From positions 186,001 to 250,000 of the forward strand of contig NZ_FMZM01000001.1 in the NCBI RefSeq assembly GCF_900101465.1: a stretch of 64,000 nucleotides of DNA, given 5' to 3'. Origin of the DNA: Nocardioides lianchengensis (GTDB lineage: Bacteria; Actinomycetota; Actinomycetes; Propionibacteriales; Nocardioidaceae). The position numbers and the translations under genes were made by a program. The notes beneath the pieces were generated by a model, which did no database searches, was not told the origin of the DNA, and saw only the letters and a program-made list of their open reading frames with translations. Numbering within the stretch: position 1 is the first letter of the stretch; each line of letters opens with the position of its first letter. This document shows, in pieces, positions 8,777 to 19,212 of the stretch.

Positions 8777-9847
8777 GTGCCCCGACGCCTCCTCGCCCCG
8801 CTCGCCGTGGTGCCCCTCCTGCTCGGGGGATGCAGCCTGGGAGACGACGCGACCGGCGACCAGGACGACCGGCCGGTGGTCGCCGTGGGCGACGTCATCG
8901 AGGGCCGGGCGGTGCTGCCCGAGGTGACTCGGGGCATCGAGGTGCGGCTCCCGTCGGGCCCGGCGTACTTCGAGGTCGACGACGACCTGCGGGCCGTGCC
9001 GGACGACGAGGTGCCGGGGGAGTTCGAGGACGTGCCCGCCGCCGACGACGCCCGCGTCCTCCGGCTGGCCTGGGGACGCGAGTTCCTCGGGTACGGCTCG
9101 GACGTCATGCGCCTGATGACCGGGTCCGACGTCGGGGACGAGGGCCTCGACGTGACGCTCGCCCTGGTCGCCGACGGCCGACGCACCGAGGTGCCCGATG
9201 TGGGGCAGCTCAACGGCGTCGGTGACCCCGACCGCGTCTACGTCGGGGTGCCCCGCGATGCCGACGACCTCGCGCTGGAGGTGACCTACGACGGCGTCAC
9301 CCAGACCGTCGACCTCGCGACCCGTGCGGTCGACCCCGGCCGGGCGGCCGGCCTGTACGACGTCCCGCTGGCGGCCGACCGCTCGCTCGGCGACGGCGGG
9401 GGCTCCTGTCCCGTCTCCGAGCGCACCCGCGGGCTCGAGCCGCTGTTCGCGTGCGGCGTCCTGGACTCGTGGGAGGTGCCGTACGTCGACGGCCTGGGCT
9501 GGGCGGGCACCGGCCAGGTCTGGTTCGTCGCCGACGCCTCGAGCGACCTGCTCGCGCTGCGGTGGATCGGCGACGACGACCTGACCGACTACCGCACCCG
9601 CCTGCGGACGTGGGAGGTGCTCGCCGACGGGGTGCGCCCCGTCTCGACGTTGCCGCGGCGCCTCGGCAACCAGCAGGACGACAAGCGGGTCGTCTTCGCG
9701 GTCGAGCCTCGGGAGCGCCACCGGGTCTCCTTCCGGGCGACCTACGTGGGCCGGCCCACCGGCACCCTGCTCCCCGGTGCGCCCGCGCGCCCGACGGTGA
9801 CCCTGGAGCGCTCCGTGCGCGTGCCCGAACCCGGTGCCGACGACTGA
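8777..9847 (+). CDS. Uncharacterised lipoprotein
   Basis: 356 residues from a GTG start. A signal peptide ends in the lipobox LLGGC with Cys19. The mature part is acidic and beta-rich with repeated duplet patterns ([25 protein letters not shown]), and three cysteines lie near the middle (GGSCPV, LFACGVL), which might form a disulfide. The family was not recognised. It ends just before the CIRCE sites of groES and is divergent from the methyltransferase gene, so it probably has its own promoter in the 56-bp gap. Confidence 0.72.
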   Translation: MPRRLLAPLAVVPLLLGGCSLGDDATGDQDDRPVVAVGDVIEGRAVLPEVTRGIEVRLPSGPAYFEVDDDLRAVPDDEVPGEFEDVPAADDARVLRLAWGREFLGYGSDVMRLMTGSDVGDEGLDVTLALVADGRRTEVPDVGQLNGVGDPDRVYVGVPRDADDLALEVTYDGVTQTVDLATRAVDPGRAAGLYDVPLAADRSLGDGGGSCPVSERTRGLEPLFACGVLDSWEVPYVDGLGWAGTGQVWFVADASSDLLALRWIGDDDLTDYRTRLRTWEVLADGVRPVSTLPRRLGNQQDDKRVVFAVEPRERHRVSFRATYVGRPTGTLLPGAPARPTVTLERSVRVPEPGADD

Positions 9848-9859
9848 GCAGGGGCGGCC

Positions 9860-9886
9860 CTGGCACTCCGTGGGGCAGAGTGCTAG
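9860..9886. promoter_or_regulatory. CIRCE operator 1 (HrcA site)
   Basis: CTGGCACTC, a 9-nt spacer, then GAGTGCTAG. The 9-9-9 layout and core match the CIRCE consensus bound by the heat-shock repressor HrcA. It lies upstream of groES. Confidence 0.93.
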
Positions 9887-9894
9887 TTTCGGAG

Positions 9895-9921
9895 CTGGCA
9901 CTCTCCCCGTGAGTGTGCCAG
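9895..9921. promoter_or_regulatory. CIRCE operator 2 (HrcA site)
   Basis: CTGGCACTC, a 9-nt spacer, then GTGTGCCAG; one base in the right arm departs from perfect symmetry. It starts 35 nt after the first CIRCE. Double CIRCE sites before groES are known in other actinobacteria. Confidence 0.85.
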
Positions 9922-10022
9922 CGCTTGTGAGGCCGGTTCGACCCCCGCGACGGCGTACCGGAACCGCAGGCACCAGACGTGTTTCACCCGCCATCCGAAG
10001 TTCGAAAGTGGAGGTCGACATC

Positions 10023-10316
10023 GTGTCGGTCAACATCAAGCCCCTCGAGGACCGCATCGTCGTCAAGACGCTCGAGGCCGAGCAGACCACGGCTTCCGGC
10101 CTGGTCATCCCGGACACCGCCAAGGAGAAGCCCCAGGAGGGCGAGGTCATCTCGATCGGCCCCGGCCGCATCGACGACAACGGCAACCGGGTCCCGCTCG
10201 ACGTCGCCGTGGGCGACAAGGTCATCTACAGCAAGTACGGCGGCACCGAGGTCAAGTACGCCGGCGAGGAGTACCTCATCCTCTCCGCGCGCGACGTCCT
10301 CGCCGTCGTTTCCTGA
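10023..10316 (+). CDS. groES: Co-chaperonin GroES (Hsp10)
   Basis: 97 residues, the normal length. It forms the seven-subunit lid on GroEL in the cytoplasm. The start is the GTG at 10023 ([15 protein letters not shown]), with GGAGG 8 nt upstream; the frame also opens further upstream but without family sequence. The mobile loop [10 protein letters not shown] is present, as is the roof-loop region GRIDDNGNR. Two CIRCE sites upstream imply HrcA repression and heat induction. groEL follows after 79 bp that contain a strong hairpin. Confidence 0.97.
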   Translation: MSVNIKPLEDRIVVKTLEAEQTTASGLVIPDTAKEKPQEGEVISIGPGRIDDNGNRVPLDVAVGDKVIYSKYGGTEVKYAGEEYLILSARDVLAVVS

Positions 10317-10324
10317 TTTCACTC

Positions 10325-10376
10325 CGGGTCGTGTGGCTCAGCGTGCGCTCCGGCGCCCGTTGAGCCGCACGACCCG
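10325..10376 (+). other. Hairpin between groES and groEL
   Basis: 16-bp arms at 10325-10340 and 10361-10376 with one mismatch and a 20-nt loop, placed 9 nt after the groES stop and 19 nt before the groEL start. It could act as a partial terminator, an RNase site or an mRNA stabiliser that sets the groES to groEL ratio. Confidence 0.7.
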
Positions 10377-10386
10377 AACTCGTTAG

Positions 10387-12024
<1,638 letters not shown>

Positions 12025-12044
12025 CCCCTCCGCACCACCCGCAC

Positions 12045-12101
12045 CACGCCGAGTCGGCGTGAGTTTGCTGCCGAGTCGGCGCGAACTCGCGCCGACTCGG
12101 C
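12045..12101. terminator. Double hairpin between groEL and the converging gene
   Basis: A 17-nt near-palindrome at 12045-12061 (8-bp arms CACGCCGA and TCGGCGTG) is followed by a strong hairpin at 12070-12101 with perfect 14-bp arms and a 4-nt loop. Both contain the core GCCGAGTCGGCG. The motif recurs at 55451-55482 beside another gene end. Confidence 0.75.
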
Positions 12102-12111
12102 GATTTCGGGG

Positions 12112-13470
12112 TCAGTCCCTCAGCGCGGCGAGGTGCTGGGTGGCGCCCTTGCCGCCGTTCACCGGTGTGCTCCAGAAGAACTGGTTCGGTTCGCCGGTCG
12201 AGCCGCCGACGCTCCAGGAGGACAGCGTGTCGCTCAGCCGCAGGAAACGGTCGGTCCGCAGGTCGTAGACGTAGGTGCCCGCGTCACCGTCGTCGGTGTG
12301 GACCGTCAGGTTGACCACGTCGCTTCCGCGGGGCAGCCAGCCCACGGCGTCGCTGTCCTGGATCGTGACCACCTGGTCGCCGTCGGTGCTGAGGATCTGC
12401 ACCCGGTCGTCACGCTCGCCCTCGGCGTAGGTGCCGCAGTACTGGCTCATCACGATCCGGTCGCCGACGGCCCCGAGGTTCAGCAGGTTGCATCGCTCGC
12501 CCGTGTCGGGGTCGAAGTCGGTGACCTCGTCCGACGCGAGGTCGCGCACGTGCACGCGTCCGGCGTCGCCGTTGCTGGAGTCGGTCCACACCATCGCGGT
12601 CTCGGTGAAGGCCACGTCGCCGACCACCAGCTGCTCGTCCCGCACATCGGTGGGGTCGGTGAGCGAGACCGACCAGAGCCGGTAGGTGTCGCCCTCGGCG
12701 TCGGCGTCCTCGGCGTCGCCGTCGGGGCCTGTCGGCCACCCGCCCTCCGGGATCGCACCGCGGGTGTCGGGGGTGGTCACGTAGAGGCGTCCGTCCGGCC
12801 CGACGTCTCCCAGGGCGTGCTCCACCCGGGGCAGGTCCCGCCAGCTCGTGGTGCTCCACATCCGGGCGTCCCGGTCGAAGACGTACGCGAGCAGGTCGGC
12901 CTCCATGCCGTCGTCGGAGATGTCGGACTCGTCCAGCCCGAGCAGCACGAGTCGGTCCCGGCCGAGCTGGGCCGGCCAGACCTGGGCCTGCCCGATGCCC
13001 GGGTCGGGCAGCCAGTCCTTCTCACCGGTCGCCGGGTCCATCAGGGCGTAGGTCGTCGTCCGCCCGTTGGCCTCGCGTGGGCCGTCCTGGAAGAGCACCA
13101 GGCCGTCGTCGGTGACACCGTCGAGGTACTGCCCGTTGTCGGCGTCCAGGTCCTCGTTCGTGTACGACGTCAGCTCGTCGTAGTCGCGTCCGGCCACGGC
13201 CGCCTCGGCATCGGCCAGCCGGAGCACGGGCGCGTCCGGGCGCGGCGGGTTGCCGGCGACCGGCCCGTCGGTCCCGGTCCCCGGGCCGCCCCAGGTCAGC
13301 GCGCCGGCCGTCACGACGGCCGCGGTGGCCAGGGCGACCGCGCCGACCGCCCCGCGGCGGCGCCGTACCCGCCGGCGGGCGGTGGTGACCACCGCCGCGA
13401 CGTCGACGTCGTCCGGGGGCGCGTCGTCCGCGCTGTCCCGCATCAGGTCCACCAGGTCGTTCACCATCAC
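12112..13470 (-). CDS. Membrane-anchored predicted propeller protein, putative anti-sigma partner
   Basis: 452 residues. A short acidic cytosolic region (about 45 residues) ends in ARRRVRRRRG, then comes a membrane segment at about 40-62 and a large acidic outside domain with beta-propeller-like units (VLFQDGPREANGRTTTYALM, GPDGRLYVTTPDTRG). The GTG at 13470 overlaps the sigma stop by 4 bases; the next codon is an ATG that is also usable. It shares design with the proteins at 508-1656 and 3305-4459, but its outside domain is longer and only loosely similar. The role as anti-sigma factor or sensor is inferred. Confidence 0.73.
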   Translation of the reverse strand: MMVNDLVDLMRDSADDAPPDDVDVAAVVTTARRRVRRRRGAVGAVALATAAVVTAGALTWGGPGTGTDGPVAGNPPRPDAPVLRLADAEAAVAGRDYDELTSYTNEDLDADNGQYLDGVTDDGLVLFQDGPREANGRTTTYALMDPATGEKDWLPDPGIGQAQVWPAQLGRDRLVLLGLDESDISDDGMEADLLAYVFDRDARMWSTTSWRDLPRVEHALGDVGPDGRLYVTTPDTRGAIPEGGWPTGPDGDAEDADAEGDTYRLWSVSLTDPTDVRDEQLVVGDVAFTETAMVWTDSSNGDAGRVHVRDLASDEVTDFDPDTGERCNLLNLGAVGDRIVMSQYCGTYAEGERDDRVQILSTDGDQVVTIQDSDAVGWLPRGSDVVNLTVHTDDGDAGTYVYDLRTDRFLRLSDTLSSWSVGGSTGEPNQFFWSTPVNGGKGATQHLAALRD

Positions 13471-13997
13471 TGCCTCCCCATCACGTCGAAGACGAGCTCG
13501 TCGCGCGACGAGCTCTCGAAAGCCGACCGCAGCGACGTCAGCGCCCGCGAGGTCTGGCTCTTGACCGTCCCCTCGCTGCAGCCGAGCGTGGCCGCGGTCT
13601 CGCGGACGTCGAGCTCCTCGAAGTACCGCAGGACGACACAGGCCCGCTGGCGCGGCGGCAGGCCCGCCAGCGCTGCCATCAGGGCGGCCCGGTCGGTCAC
13701 CGCCGCGGCCACGTCCTCGGTCGACGGCCGGTCCAGGTCGGGGTCGGCCGGGAGCTCCCGGCTCGACCGCCGCCGCGACTCGTCGATGACCACGCTGGCC
13801 ACCGCGCGCCGGGCGTAGGCGAGCTCTCCGCCCTGCTTCTGCAGCTTCGGCCAGCGCACGTAGACCCGGACCAGCGCCTCCTGCACGTGGTCGCGGGCCC
13901 GGTCCCAGTCGCCGCCCAGCAGGTACGCCGTACGCCGCAGCCGGGTCCGCGAGGCCAGGGCGAACTCGGTGAAGGCCTGCTCGTCCGTCCGGTTCAC
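13467..13997 (-). CDS. SigE-family (ECF-type) RNA polymerase sigma factor
   Basis: 176 residues from a GTG with AGAGGGA upstream. Region 2 is TAYLLGGDWDRARDHVQEAL and region 4 is CVVLRYFEELDVRETAATLG followed by CSEGTVKSQ. It is more distant from the sigma factors at 1653 and 4456 than they are from each other. It is translationally coupled to the membrane propeller gene downstream, the third such module in 14 kb. Confidence 0.9.
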   Translation of the reverse strand: MNRTDEQAFTEFALASRTRLRRTAYLLGGDWDRARDHVQEALVRVYVRWPKLQKQGGELAYARRAVASVVIDESRRRSSRELPADPDLDRPSTEDVAAAVTDRAALMAALAGLPPRQRACVVLRYFEELDVRETAATLGCSEGTVKSQTSRALTSLRSAFESSSRDELVFDVMGRQ

Positions 13998-14036
13998 CCG
14001 CGTCCCTCTCGTCGTCCCATGCCGAGAAGAACGGGG

Positions 14037-15554
14037 TCAGGGCCGGATCGGTTGCATGACGGTCTCCCCACAGTTCGGCGCCACCGGTCCGCGCTCGAGT
14101 CCCCGCAGGAGGTAGACCGGGCGGCCGTCGCAGCCGGTGCCGTGGACGTCGTAGCGCTCCTCGACGAGGCGGCGCAGGCGCGCACCGCCGTCCTCACTCC
14201 AGGTCGTGAAGCCGACCCACTCGACCAGCCAGGTGGGGGCGTCGGGGCCGGCGACGAGGGTGTCGAGGTCGTCGAGGTCGGGGTCGAGGGTGCGCATCGG
14301 CAGGCTCCACAGGTGCTCGTACGGCGACCGCAGCCCGCTGGCCAGCTGCAGGTCGGCCCGGCCGCCGAAGACCACGAGCGTGTCGCCGGGCTCGGCCGCG
14401 GCCTCGATGGCGACGCCGGTGTCGTGCTCGTGGAACTCCTGCAGCCCGGCGGCGTTGAGCACGGACCAGCCGACCAGGCAGACCAGCGCCGAGACGGCCG
14501 CCCCGAGCACGACGGCCCGCATCCGGCGCCCGCCGGGGTCGGACCGGGTGACCAGCAGGGCCGCGGCCAGCGCGGCGCCGGGGACCAGCGGGAAGAGGTA
14601 GTCGCGCCAGAAGCTGCCGCCGTAGACCAGGGCGAGGGTGTCGGTGACCAGCAGCGCGGCGGTCGCGGCGGTCAGGGCCCGGTCGGCCGACCACAGCTCG
14701 CGCACGTGCCACACGAAGCCGCCCACCACGATCAGCAGCCCGGACACCAGGGCGGCCACGATCAGGACGCCGGCGCGCAGCACCGGGGCGTCGGGCGAGC
14801 CGGCCGCGATCGCGGACGCGGCGTCGGAGCGAAAGCCGACCAGGTCGTACCAGAGCACGTCGAGGTGCACGCCGGCCGAGAGCGCCCAGGCGATCGTCGC
14901 CACCGTCGTCGCGGACGCGCCGACCAGGCCGGCGGCCGCGAGCCGGGCCACCTCGCCCGGGCGCAGCACCCGGGTGAGCCCCGACGCGAGCAGCAGCACC
15001 GCGGCGAAGACCAGCCCGCCGACCAGGTTCTGCTTGATGTGCGGCGCGGTGCCGGCGGCCAGGCCGGCCAGCAGGGCCAGCCACGCCGAGCGCCGTCGTA
15101 CGGCGAGCAGCGTGAGCGCGCACGCCGCCATCACGAACGGCAGCCCCAGCAGCTCGCCCTTCACCGCGACCGCGTCGATGACCGTGGTGGAGGTGATGGT
15201 GGCGACGCAGACCGCCGTCCAGCGGGCCGACCGCTCGTCGGCCACGAGCCGCGCGGTCCAGGCCGCCAGCACGACGAGGAGCGCACAGGCGAGCGCGCCC
15301 AGGACCCGGATGAACAGCGGACCGCCGAGGTCGTCGGAGCCGCGGAAGATCGCGATCAGCAGCGGCGGGCGGTCGACGAAGAACGGTCCGTAGAGGTGCT
15401 CCGGCGACGGGTCCCAGGCGCGGGCCACGAGGGTGAAGCCGGCTTCGTCGGCCCGGATCGGCCGGGTCAGCCCGGGCAGCCGCAGCAGGAACGCGGCGAC
15501 GGCGGAGATCGCGATCGTGTGCCGGGCGTCGACCCAGCCGATGAGCCGGCCCAT
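14037..15554 (-). CDS. GT-C type membrane glycosyltransferase (family 39-like)
   Basis: 505 residues with about ten hydrophobic segments across residues 8-360 and a C-terminal soluble tail. The first outside loop has TRPIRADEAGFTL, the acidic motif where GT-C enzymes such as protein or lipid mannosyltransferases hold their catalytic Asp/Glu, followed by VDRPPLL. Such enzymes use polyprenyl-phosphate sugars. The ATG at 15554 is chosen over a GTG at 15563 because of the spacing of AGAAGG. It is a paralog of 56905-58392: both contain VDRPP, NGELLGLPF/KGELLGLPF, KQNLV, and LRSPY..LWSLP near the end. The acceptor is unknown. Confidence 0.75.
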   Translation of the reverse strand: MGRLIGWVDARHTIAISAVAAFLLRLPGLTRPIRADEAGFTLVARAWDPSPEHLYGPFFVDRPPLLIAIFRGSDDLGGPLFIRVLGALACALLVVLAAWTARLVADERSARWTAVCVATITSTTVIDAVAVKGELLGLPFVMAACALTLLAVRRRSAWLALLAGLAAGTAPHIKQNLVGGLVFAAVLLLASGLTRVLRPGEVARLAAAGLVGASATTVATIAWALSAGVHLDVLWYDLVGFRSDAASAIAAGSPDAPVLRAGVLIVAALVSGLLIVVGGFVWHVRELWSADRALTAATAALLVTDTLALVYGGSFWRDYLFPLVPGAALAAALLVTRSDPGGRRMRAVVLGAAVSALVCLVGWSVLNAAGLQEFHEHDTGVAIEAAAEPGDTLVVFGGRADLQLASGLRSPYEHLWSLPMRTLDPDLDDLDTLVAGPDAPTWLVEWVGFTTWSEDGGARLRRLVEERYDVHGTGCDGRPVYLLRGLERGPVAPNCGETVMQPIRP

Positions 15555-15651
15555 GCCGGACACCTTCTCAGACACCCCTCGATCTGATTTGTTGCACGCA
15601 GGTAACAGGGTCGACGCGGGTGCGCAACGTCGTGCGAGGAGGGTGGGGAGC

Positions 15652-16554
15652 ATGCTGTGGAGAGTTCGTACGACGCTGCCCGACCGTCCCGGAGCACTCG
15701 CCGTCCTCGCCCAGCACTGCGGGGCGGCCGGGGTGAACATCCTGGGGTTGCAGATCTTCCCCGACATCGAGAACGTCACCGACGAGCTGGTGCTCCGGAC
15801 CCCCGACGGGTGGGGGACCACCGAGATCGCCGGGCTGATCGAGGGCTCCGGCGCCGTCTTCGTGAACGCGGCCCCCTGCACCGAGGCCGCGCTCTCCGAC
15901 CAGCCGACCCGCTACGTGCAGGCCGCCCGGACGATCCTGGCCCAGCCGGCGTCCTTCCCCGAGGTCATCGCCCAGCTCTTCGACGCCGAGGCCGACCCGG
16001 CGACCGGCGCCGGGATCGCCCAGGACGTCATGGAGATGACGGTCGGCGACGTCCAGGTGCAGGTGCGTCGGCAGGCGCCCTTCACGCCGACCGAGCACGC
16101 CCGCGGCGCGGCGATGGCCGACCTGGTCAGCGACGTCCTGCAGCGCAGCAAGGAGTCGGCCGCGATCGGCTCCAACACCACGGGTCGCCGTCTCGGCGGC
16201 GGGCAGACGCCCGACTACGTCAACGAGGGCGACTCGGTCTCCGCGATCATGGGGGACGTCGTGGTCGGCCTCGCGACCGTCCAGCCGGCACTGGCCGACG
16301 ACCCCGAGGTGCGCCCGGTGATCCTGCGGGTCGACCCGACCTGGCAGCGCCGCGGCATCGGCACCCGGCTGCTCGTCGACGCCTCCCGGCTCGCGCACCG
16401 GATGGGGGCTGCCGAAATCATCCTGACCACCCGCTCCGACAACCAGGCCGTTCTGCCCATGGTCCTGGCCGCCGGCATGCGCGGCCGGATCCGGATGGCC
16501 GCCGACGTGCTCACCGTCCGGGTCCCCGTCCGCGACCTGAAGCCCCTGGGCTAG
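15652..16554 (+). CDS. ACT-domain and GNAT acetyltransferase fusion
   Basis: 300 residues. The N-terminus (LWRVRTTLPDRPGALAVLAQ to about residue 75) is an ACT domain, a small ligand-binding fold usually for amino acids. Residues about 150-295 form a GNAT acyltransferase domain with the acetyl-CoA loop RVDPTWQRRGIGTRLL and the later element TTRSDNQAVLPMVLAAGMRG. The layout suggests acetylation controlled by a bound amino acid, known from mycobacterial protein acetyltransferases of similar design; the substrate here is unknown. GAGGAGGGTGGGGAG precedes the ATG. It is divergent from the glycosyltransferase gene. Confidence 0.8.
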   Translation: MLWRVRTTLPDRPGALAVLAQHCGAAGVNILGLQIFPDIENVTDELVLRTPDGWGTTEIAGLIEGSGAVFVNAAPCTEAALSDQPTRYVQAARTILAQPASFPEVIAQLFDAEADPATGAGIAQDVMEMTVGDVQVQVRRQAPFTPTEHARGAAMADLVSDVLQRSKESAAIGSNTTGRRLGGGQTPDYVNEGDSVSAIMGDVVVGLATVQPALADDPEVRPVILRVDPTWQRRGIGTRLLVDASRLAHRMGAAEIILTTRSDNQAVLPMVLAAGMRGRIRMAADVLTVRVPVRDLKPLG

Positions 16555-17354
16555 GCGCAGCCGAGGTCCTGCACGGTCGCGGGCCAGAGCTCCGCGTCGT
16601 CACGGGCGCCGACGTAGGCCCGGGACCGGTCGGCCGCGAGCCACAGGTGGTCGCCGTCCCGCTCGAAGCCGGTGTCGACCGCATCGGCCGGCACGGTCAC
16701 GTGCGCGGCGTACTTCTCCGTGAAGTAGTCGGCCCACAGGTCTCGCTGCGGCTCGCGGACGTAGGTCCGCCCACCGAGGTAGAGGAAGACCATCGACTCC
16801 CAGCCGCAGTGCTCGGGTCCGACCCAGGCCTCCAGCCCGGACTTCGGCACCGGCCGCCCGTCGGCGTCGGTCCAGACCTGCAGCCCGATCTCCTCGGCGT
16901 ACGCCGGCAGCTCGACCGGGTCGCACTGCGCCCACGACTCGACGTACCAGCCGTCGCCGCCGGCGCCCTCGGTCCCCTCTCCGTCGTGCACGACCAGCGC
17001 CTGCTTCGGCGTCCCGTCGTCGGCCTCGACGACGTAGAGCACCCGGTCGTCGGTCTCCGCCGCGACCCGGAGGTCGTCGGGGTCGAGCCCGTACGGCCCG
17101 TGCTCGCCCCACTCGAGCGCCTGCTCCGCGCTGTCCGCGGTCGCACCCTCGCCGTAGACCTCGGCGTCCTCGAACCCGCCGGTTCCCCAGGTGTCGCAGT
17201 CCACGACGTCGCCCGCTGCCCCGGCCTCCGGGTGGGTCGCCTCGGCACGGGTCACGAACAGCGGGCCGTCGTACGTCCTGGCCGCCTGCTCACGTCCGTC
17301 CTCGCACCCGGCGAGCAGGGGCACCAGGAGGGCGAGGGCGAGGAGTCGACGCAT
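16551..17354 (-). CDS. Uncharacterised lipoprotein
   Basis: 267 residues with a signal peptide and the lipobox LLAGC (Cys17). The mature domain is acidic, with aromatic-rich stretches (GWYVESWAQCDPVELPAYA) and four further cysteines (CDTWG, QCDPV, HCGWE, LGCA), probably as two disulfides. The last bases overlap the end of the convergent ACT-GNAT gene by 4 bp. I do not recognise the family. The GH15 gene upstream lies 34 bp away on the same strand, so co-transcription is possible. Confidence 0.72.
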   Translation of the reverse strand: MRRLLALALLVPLLAGCEDGREQAARTYDGPLFVTRAEATHPEAGAAGDVVDCDTWGTGGFEDAEVYGEGATADSAEQALEWGEHGPYGLDPDDLRVAAETDDRVLYVVEADDGTPKQALVVHDGEGTEGAGGDGWYVESWAQCDPVELPAYAEEIGLQVWTDADGRPVPKSGLEAWVGPEHCGWESMVFLYLGGRTYVREPQRDLWADYFTEKYAAHVTVPADAVDTGFERDGDHLWLAADRSRAYVGARDDAELWPATVQDLGCA

Positions 17355-17388
17355 GCCCGTACGACGCGCCGGCGCGGCGGCGAGTTCC

Positions 17389-19212
17389 TCAGCCCAGCGC
17401 CCGGTCCAGGTTCAGCGCGGCGCTGATCAGGCCGAGGTGCGTGAACGCCTGGGGGAAGTTGCCCAGCTGCTCGCCGGTGAGGCCGACCTGCTCGCCGTAC
17501 AGGCCGAGGTGGTTGGCGTAGGTGAACATCTTCTCCAGCGCCAGCCGGGCGTCGTCGAGGCGACCGAGCCGGGTGAGCGCCTCGACGTACCAGAACGAGC
17601 AGAGCGAGAAGGTGCCCTCGGTGCCGTCGAGGCCGTCGGTGGCGTGGCCGAGGTCGTAGCGGAAGACCAGGCTGTCGGAGACCAGCCGCTCCTCGACCAC
17701 CTGCAGCGTCGAGACGAAGCGTGGGTCGTTCGGCGCCACGAACTTCACCATCGGCATCAGCAGCACGCCGGCGTCCACGGTGTCCGCGCCCTCGTGCTGC
17801 ATGAACGCGCCCACGGAGTCGTCCCAGCTGTGCTCCATGATCCGTGCGTAGATCGCGTCGCGGACCTCGGCCCAGCGGGCCAGCTCGCCGGGCAGCCCGC
17901 GCTGGCGGGCGGTGCGCATCATCCGCTCGATGGCCACCCAGCACATCAGCCGCGAGGTGGTGTGGGCCCGCGGGTCGTCGCGGATCTCCCACATGCCGGC
18001 GTCCTCGCGCTCCCAGTTGTCCAGCACCCACTCCAGCAGCCGGGTGAGGTCGGCCCAGGCGTCGTGGCTGATGCCGGGGCCGTACTTGTTGAACAGGTAG
18101 ACCGAGTCGATGAGCTCGCCGTAGATGTCGAGCTGGAGCTGGTCGACCGCCCCGTTGCCGACCCGGACGGGGAGGGAGTCGGCGTACCCGCGCAGGTGGT
18201 CGAGCTCGGTCTCGTGCGGCAGGTTGCCGTCGATGTCGTAGAGCACCCGCAGCGGCCCGAGGTCGTCGTCGGTCGTCTCCGGGGAGCCGATCCGCTCGGA
18301 CAGCCACTCGATGAACGCGCCCGCCTCGTCGGTGAAGCCGAGCCGCAGCAGGGCGTAGAGGCTGAAGGCGGCGTCGCGGATCCAGACGTAGCGGTAGTCC
18401 CAGTTGCGCCCGCCGCCCACCTCCTCGGGCAGGCTCGTGGTCGGCGCGGCGATGATCGCGCCGCTCGGCTCGTGGGTGAGCAGCTTCAGGGTGATGGCCG
18501 AGCGGTCGACCATCTCGCGCCAGCGGCCGGCGTACGTCGACTGCGCCAGCCAGTCCCGCCAGAACCGGGCGGTCTGGTCGAAGAGGCGGTCGGTGTCGGC
18601 GCAGTCGTCGGGGCGCAGGTCCTCGTCCTCGCCGAGCACGTGCAGCACGAAGAGCGCCTCGTCGCCGGTGTCGAGCGCGACCTCGGCGCTGACCGTCCCG
18701 TCTGTGGTGTCGAGGTCGACCGTCGACGTCAGCCCCAGCCGTACGCCGGCGCCCGTGACCAGCACGCCGCCCTCGACCGGCTCGGTCGTCGGGTCGCAGC
18801 GGCCGTAGTCGGGCCGCGCCGCCAGCTCCATCCGGATCCGGGCGTGCCCGCGGACCGCCACCACCCGGCGGGTGATCCGCTGCCGGTGGTCGGGGTCGTG
18901 CGAGCGCAGCACCGGCATGAAGTCGTGGACCTCGGTGACGCCCTCCTCGGTGAGGAAGCGGGTCACCAGGATGGCCGAGTCGGGCAGGTAGAACTGCGTC
19001 GTCCGGGCCGCGCCGCCGACCGGACCGAGCCGCCAGGACCCGCCGCGCTCGGGGTCGAGCAGCGAGCCGAAGACGCTGGGGGAGTCGAAGCGCCCCGCGC
19101 AGAACCAGTCGATCGTCGCGTCCGCCCCCACCAGCGCGCAGGTGCGCAGGTCCCCGATCAGGCCGTGGTCCGCGATCGGCAGGTAGCCCTCAGCCACCGA
19201 GCCGCCAGCCAC
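17389..19212 (-). CDS. Glycoside hydrolase family 15 protein (trehalase/glucoamylase-like)
   Basis: 607 residues, an (alpha/alpha)6-barrel glycosidase with an N-terminal beta domain. Family landmarks are [26 protein letters not shown]-type [34 protein letters not shown] and the late [19 protein letters not shown]. Close mycobacterial relatives are trehalases, so trehalose hydrolysis to glucose is the best guess, and the adjacent glucose-6-phosphate dehydrogenase would fit carbon flow into the pentose phosphate path. The start may be the GTG at 19212 (23-bp overlap with zwf) or the GTG at 19197 (8-bp overlap). Either way it is coupled to zwf. Confidence 0.87.
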   Translation of the reverse strand: MAGGSVAEGYLPIADHGLIGDLRTCALVGADATIDWFCAGRFDSPSVFGSLLDPERGGSWRLGPVGGAARTTQFYLPDSAILVTRFLTEEGVTEVHDFMPVLRSHDPDHRQRITRRVVAVRGHARIRMELAARPDYGRCDPTTEPVEGGVLVTGAGVRLGLTSTVDLDTTDGTVSAEVALDTGDEALFVLHVLGEDEDLRPDDCADTDRLFDQTARFWRDWLAQSTYAGRWREMVDRSAITLKLLTHEPSGAIIAAPTTSLPEEVGGGRNWDYRYVWIRDAAFSLYALLRLGFTDEAGAFIEWLSERIGSPETTDDDLGPLRVLYDIDGNLPHETELDHLRGYADSLPVRVGNGAVDQLQLDIYGELIDSVYLFNKYGPGISHDAWADLTRLLEWVLDNWEREDAGMWEIRDDPRAHTTSRLMCWVAIERMMRTARQRGLPGELARWAEVRDAIYARIMEHSWDDSVGAFMQHEGADTVDAGVLLMPMVKFVAPNDPRFVSTLQVVEERLVSDSLVFRYDLGHATDGLDGTEGTFSLCSFWYVEALTRLGRLDDARLALEKMFTYANHLGLYGEQVGLTGEQLGNFPQAFTHLGLISAALNLDRALG

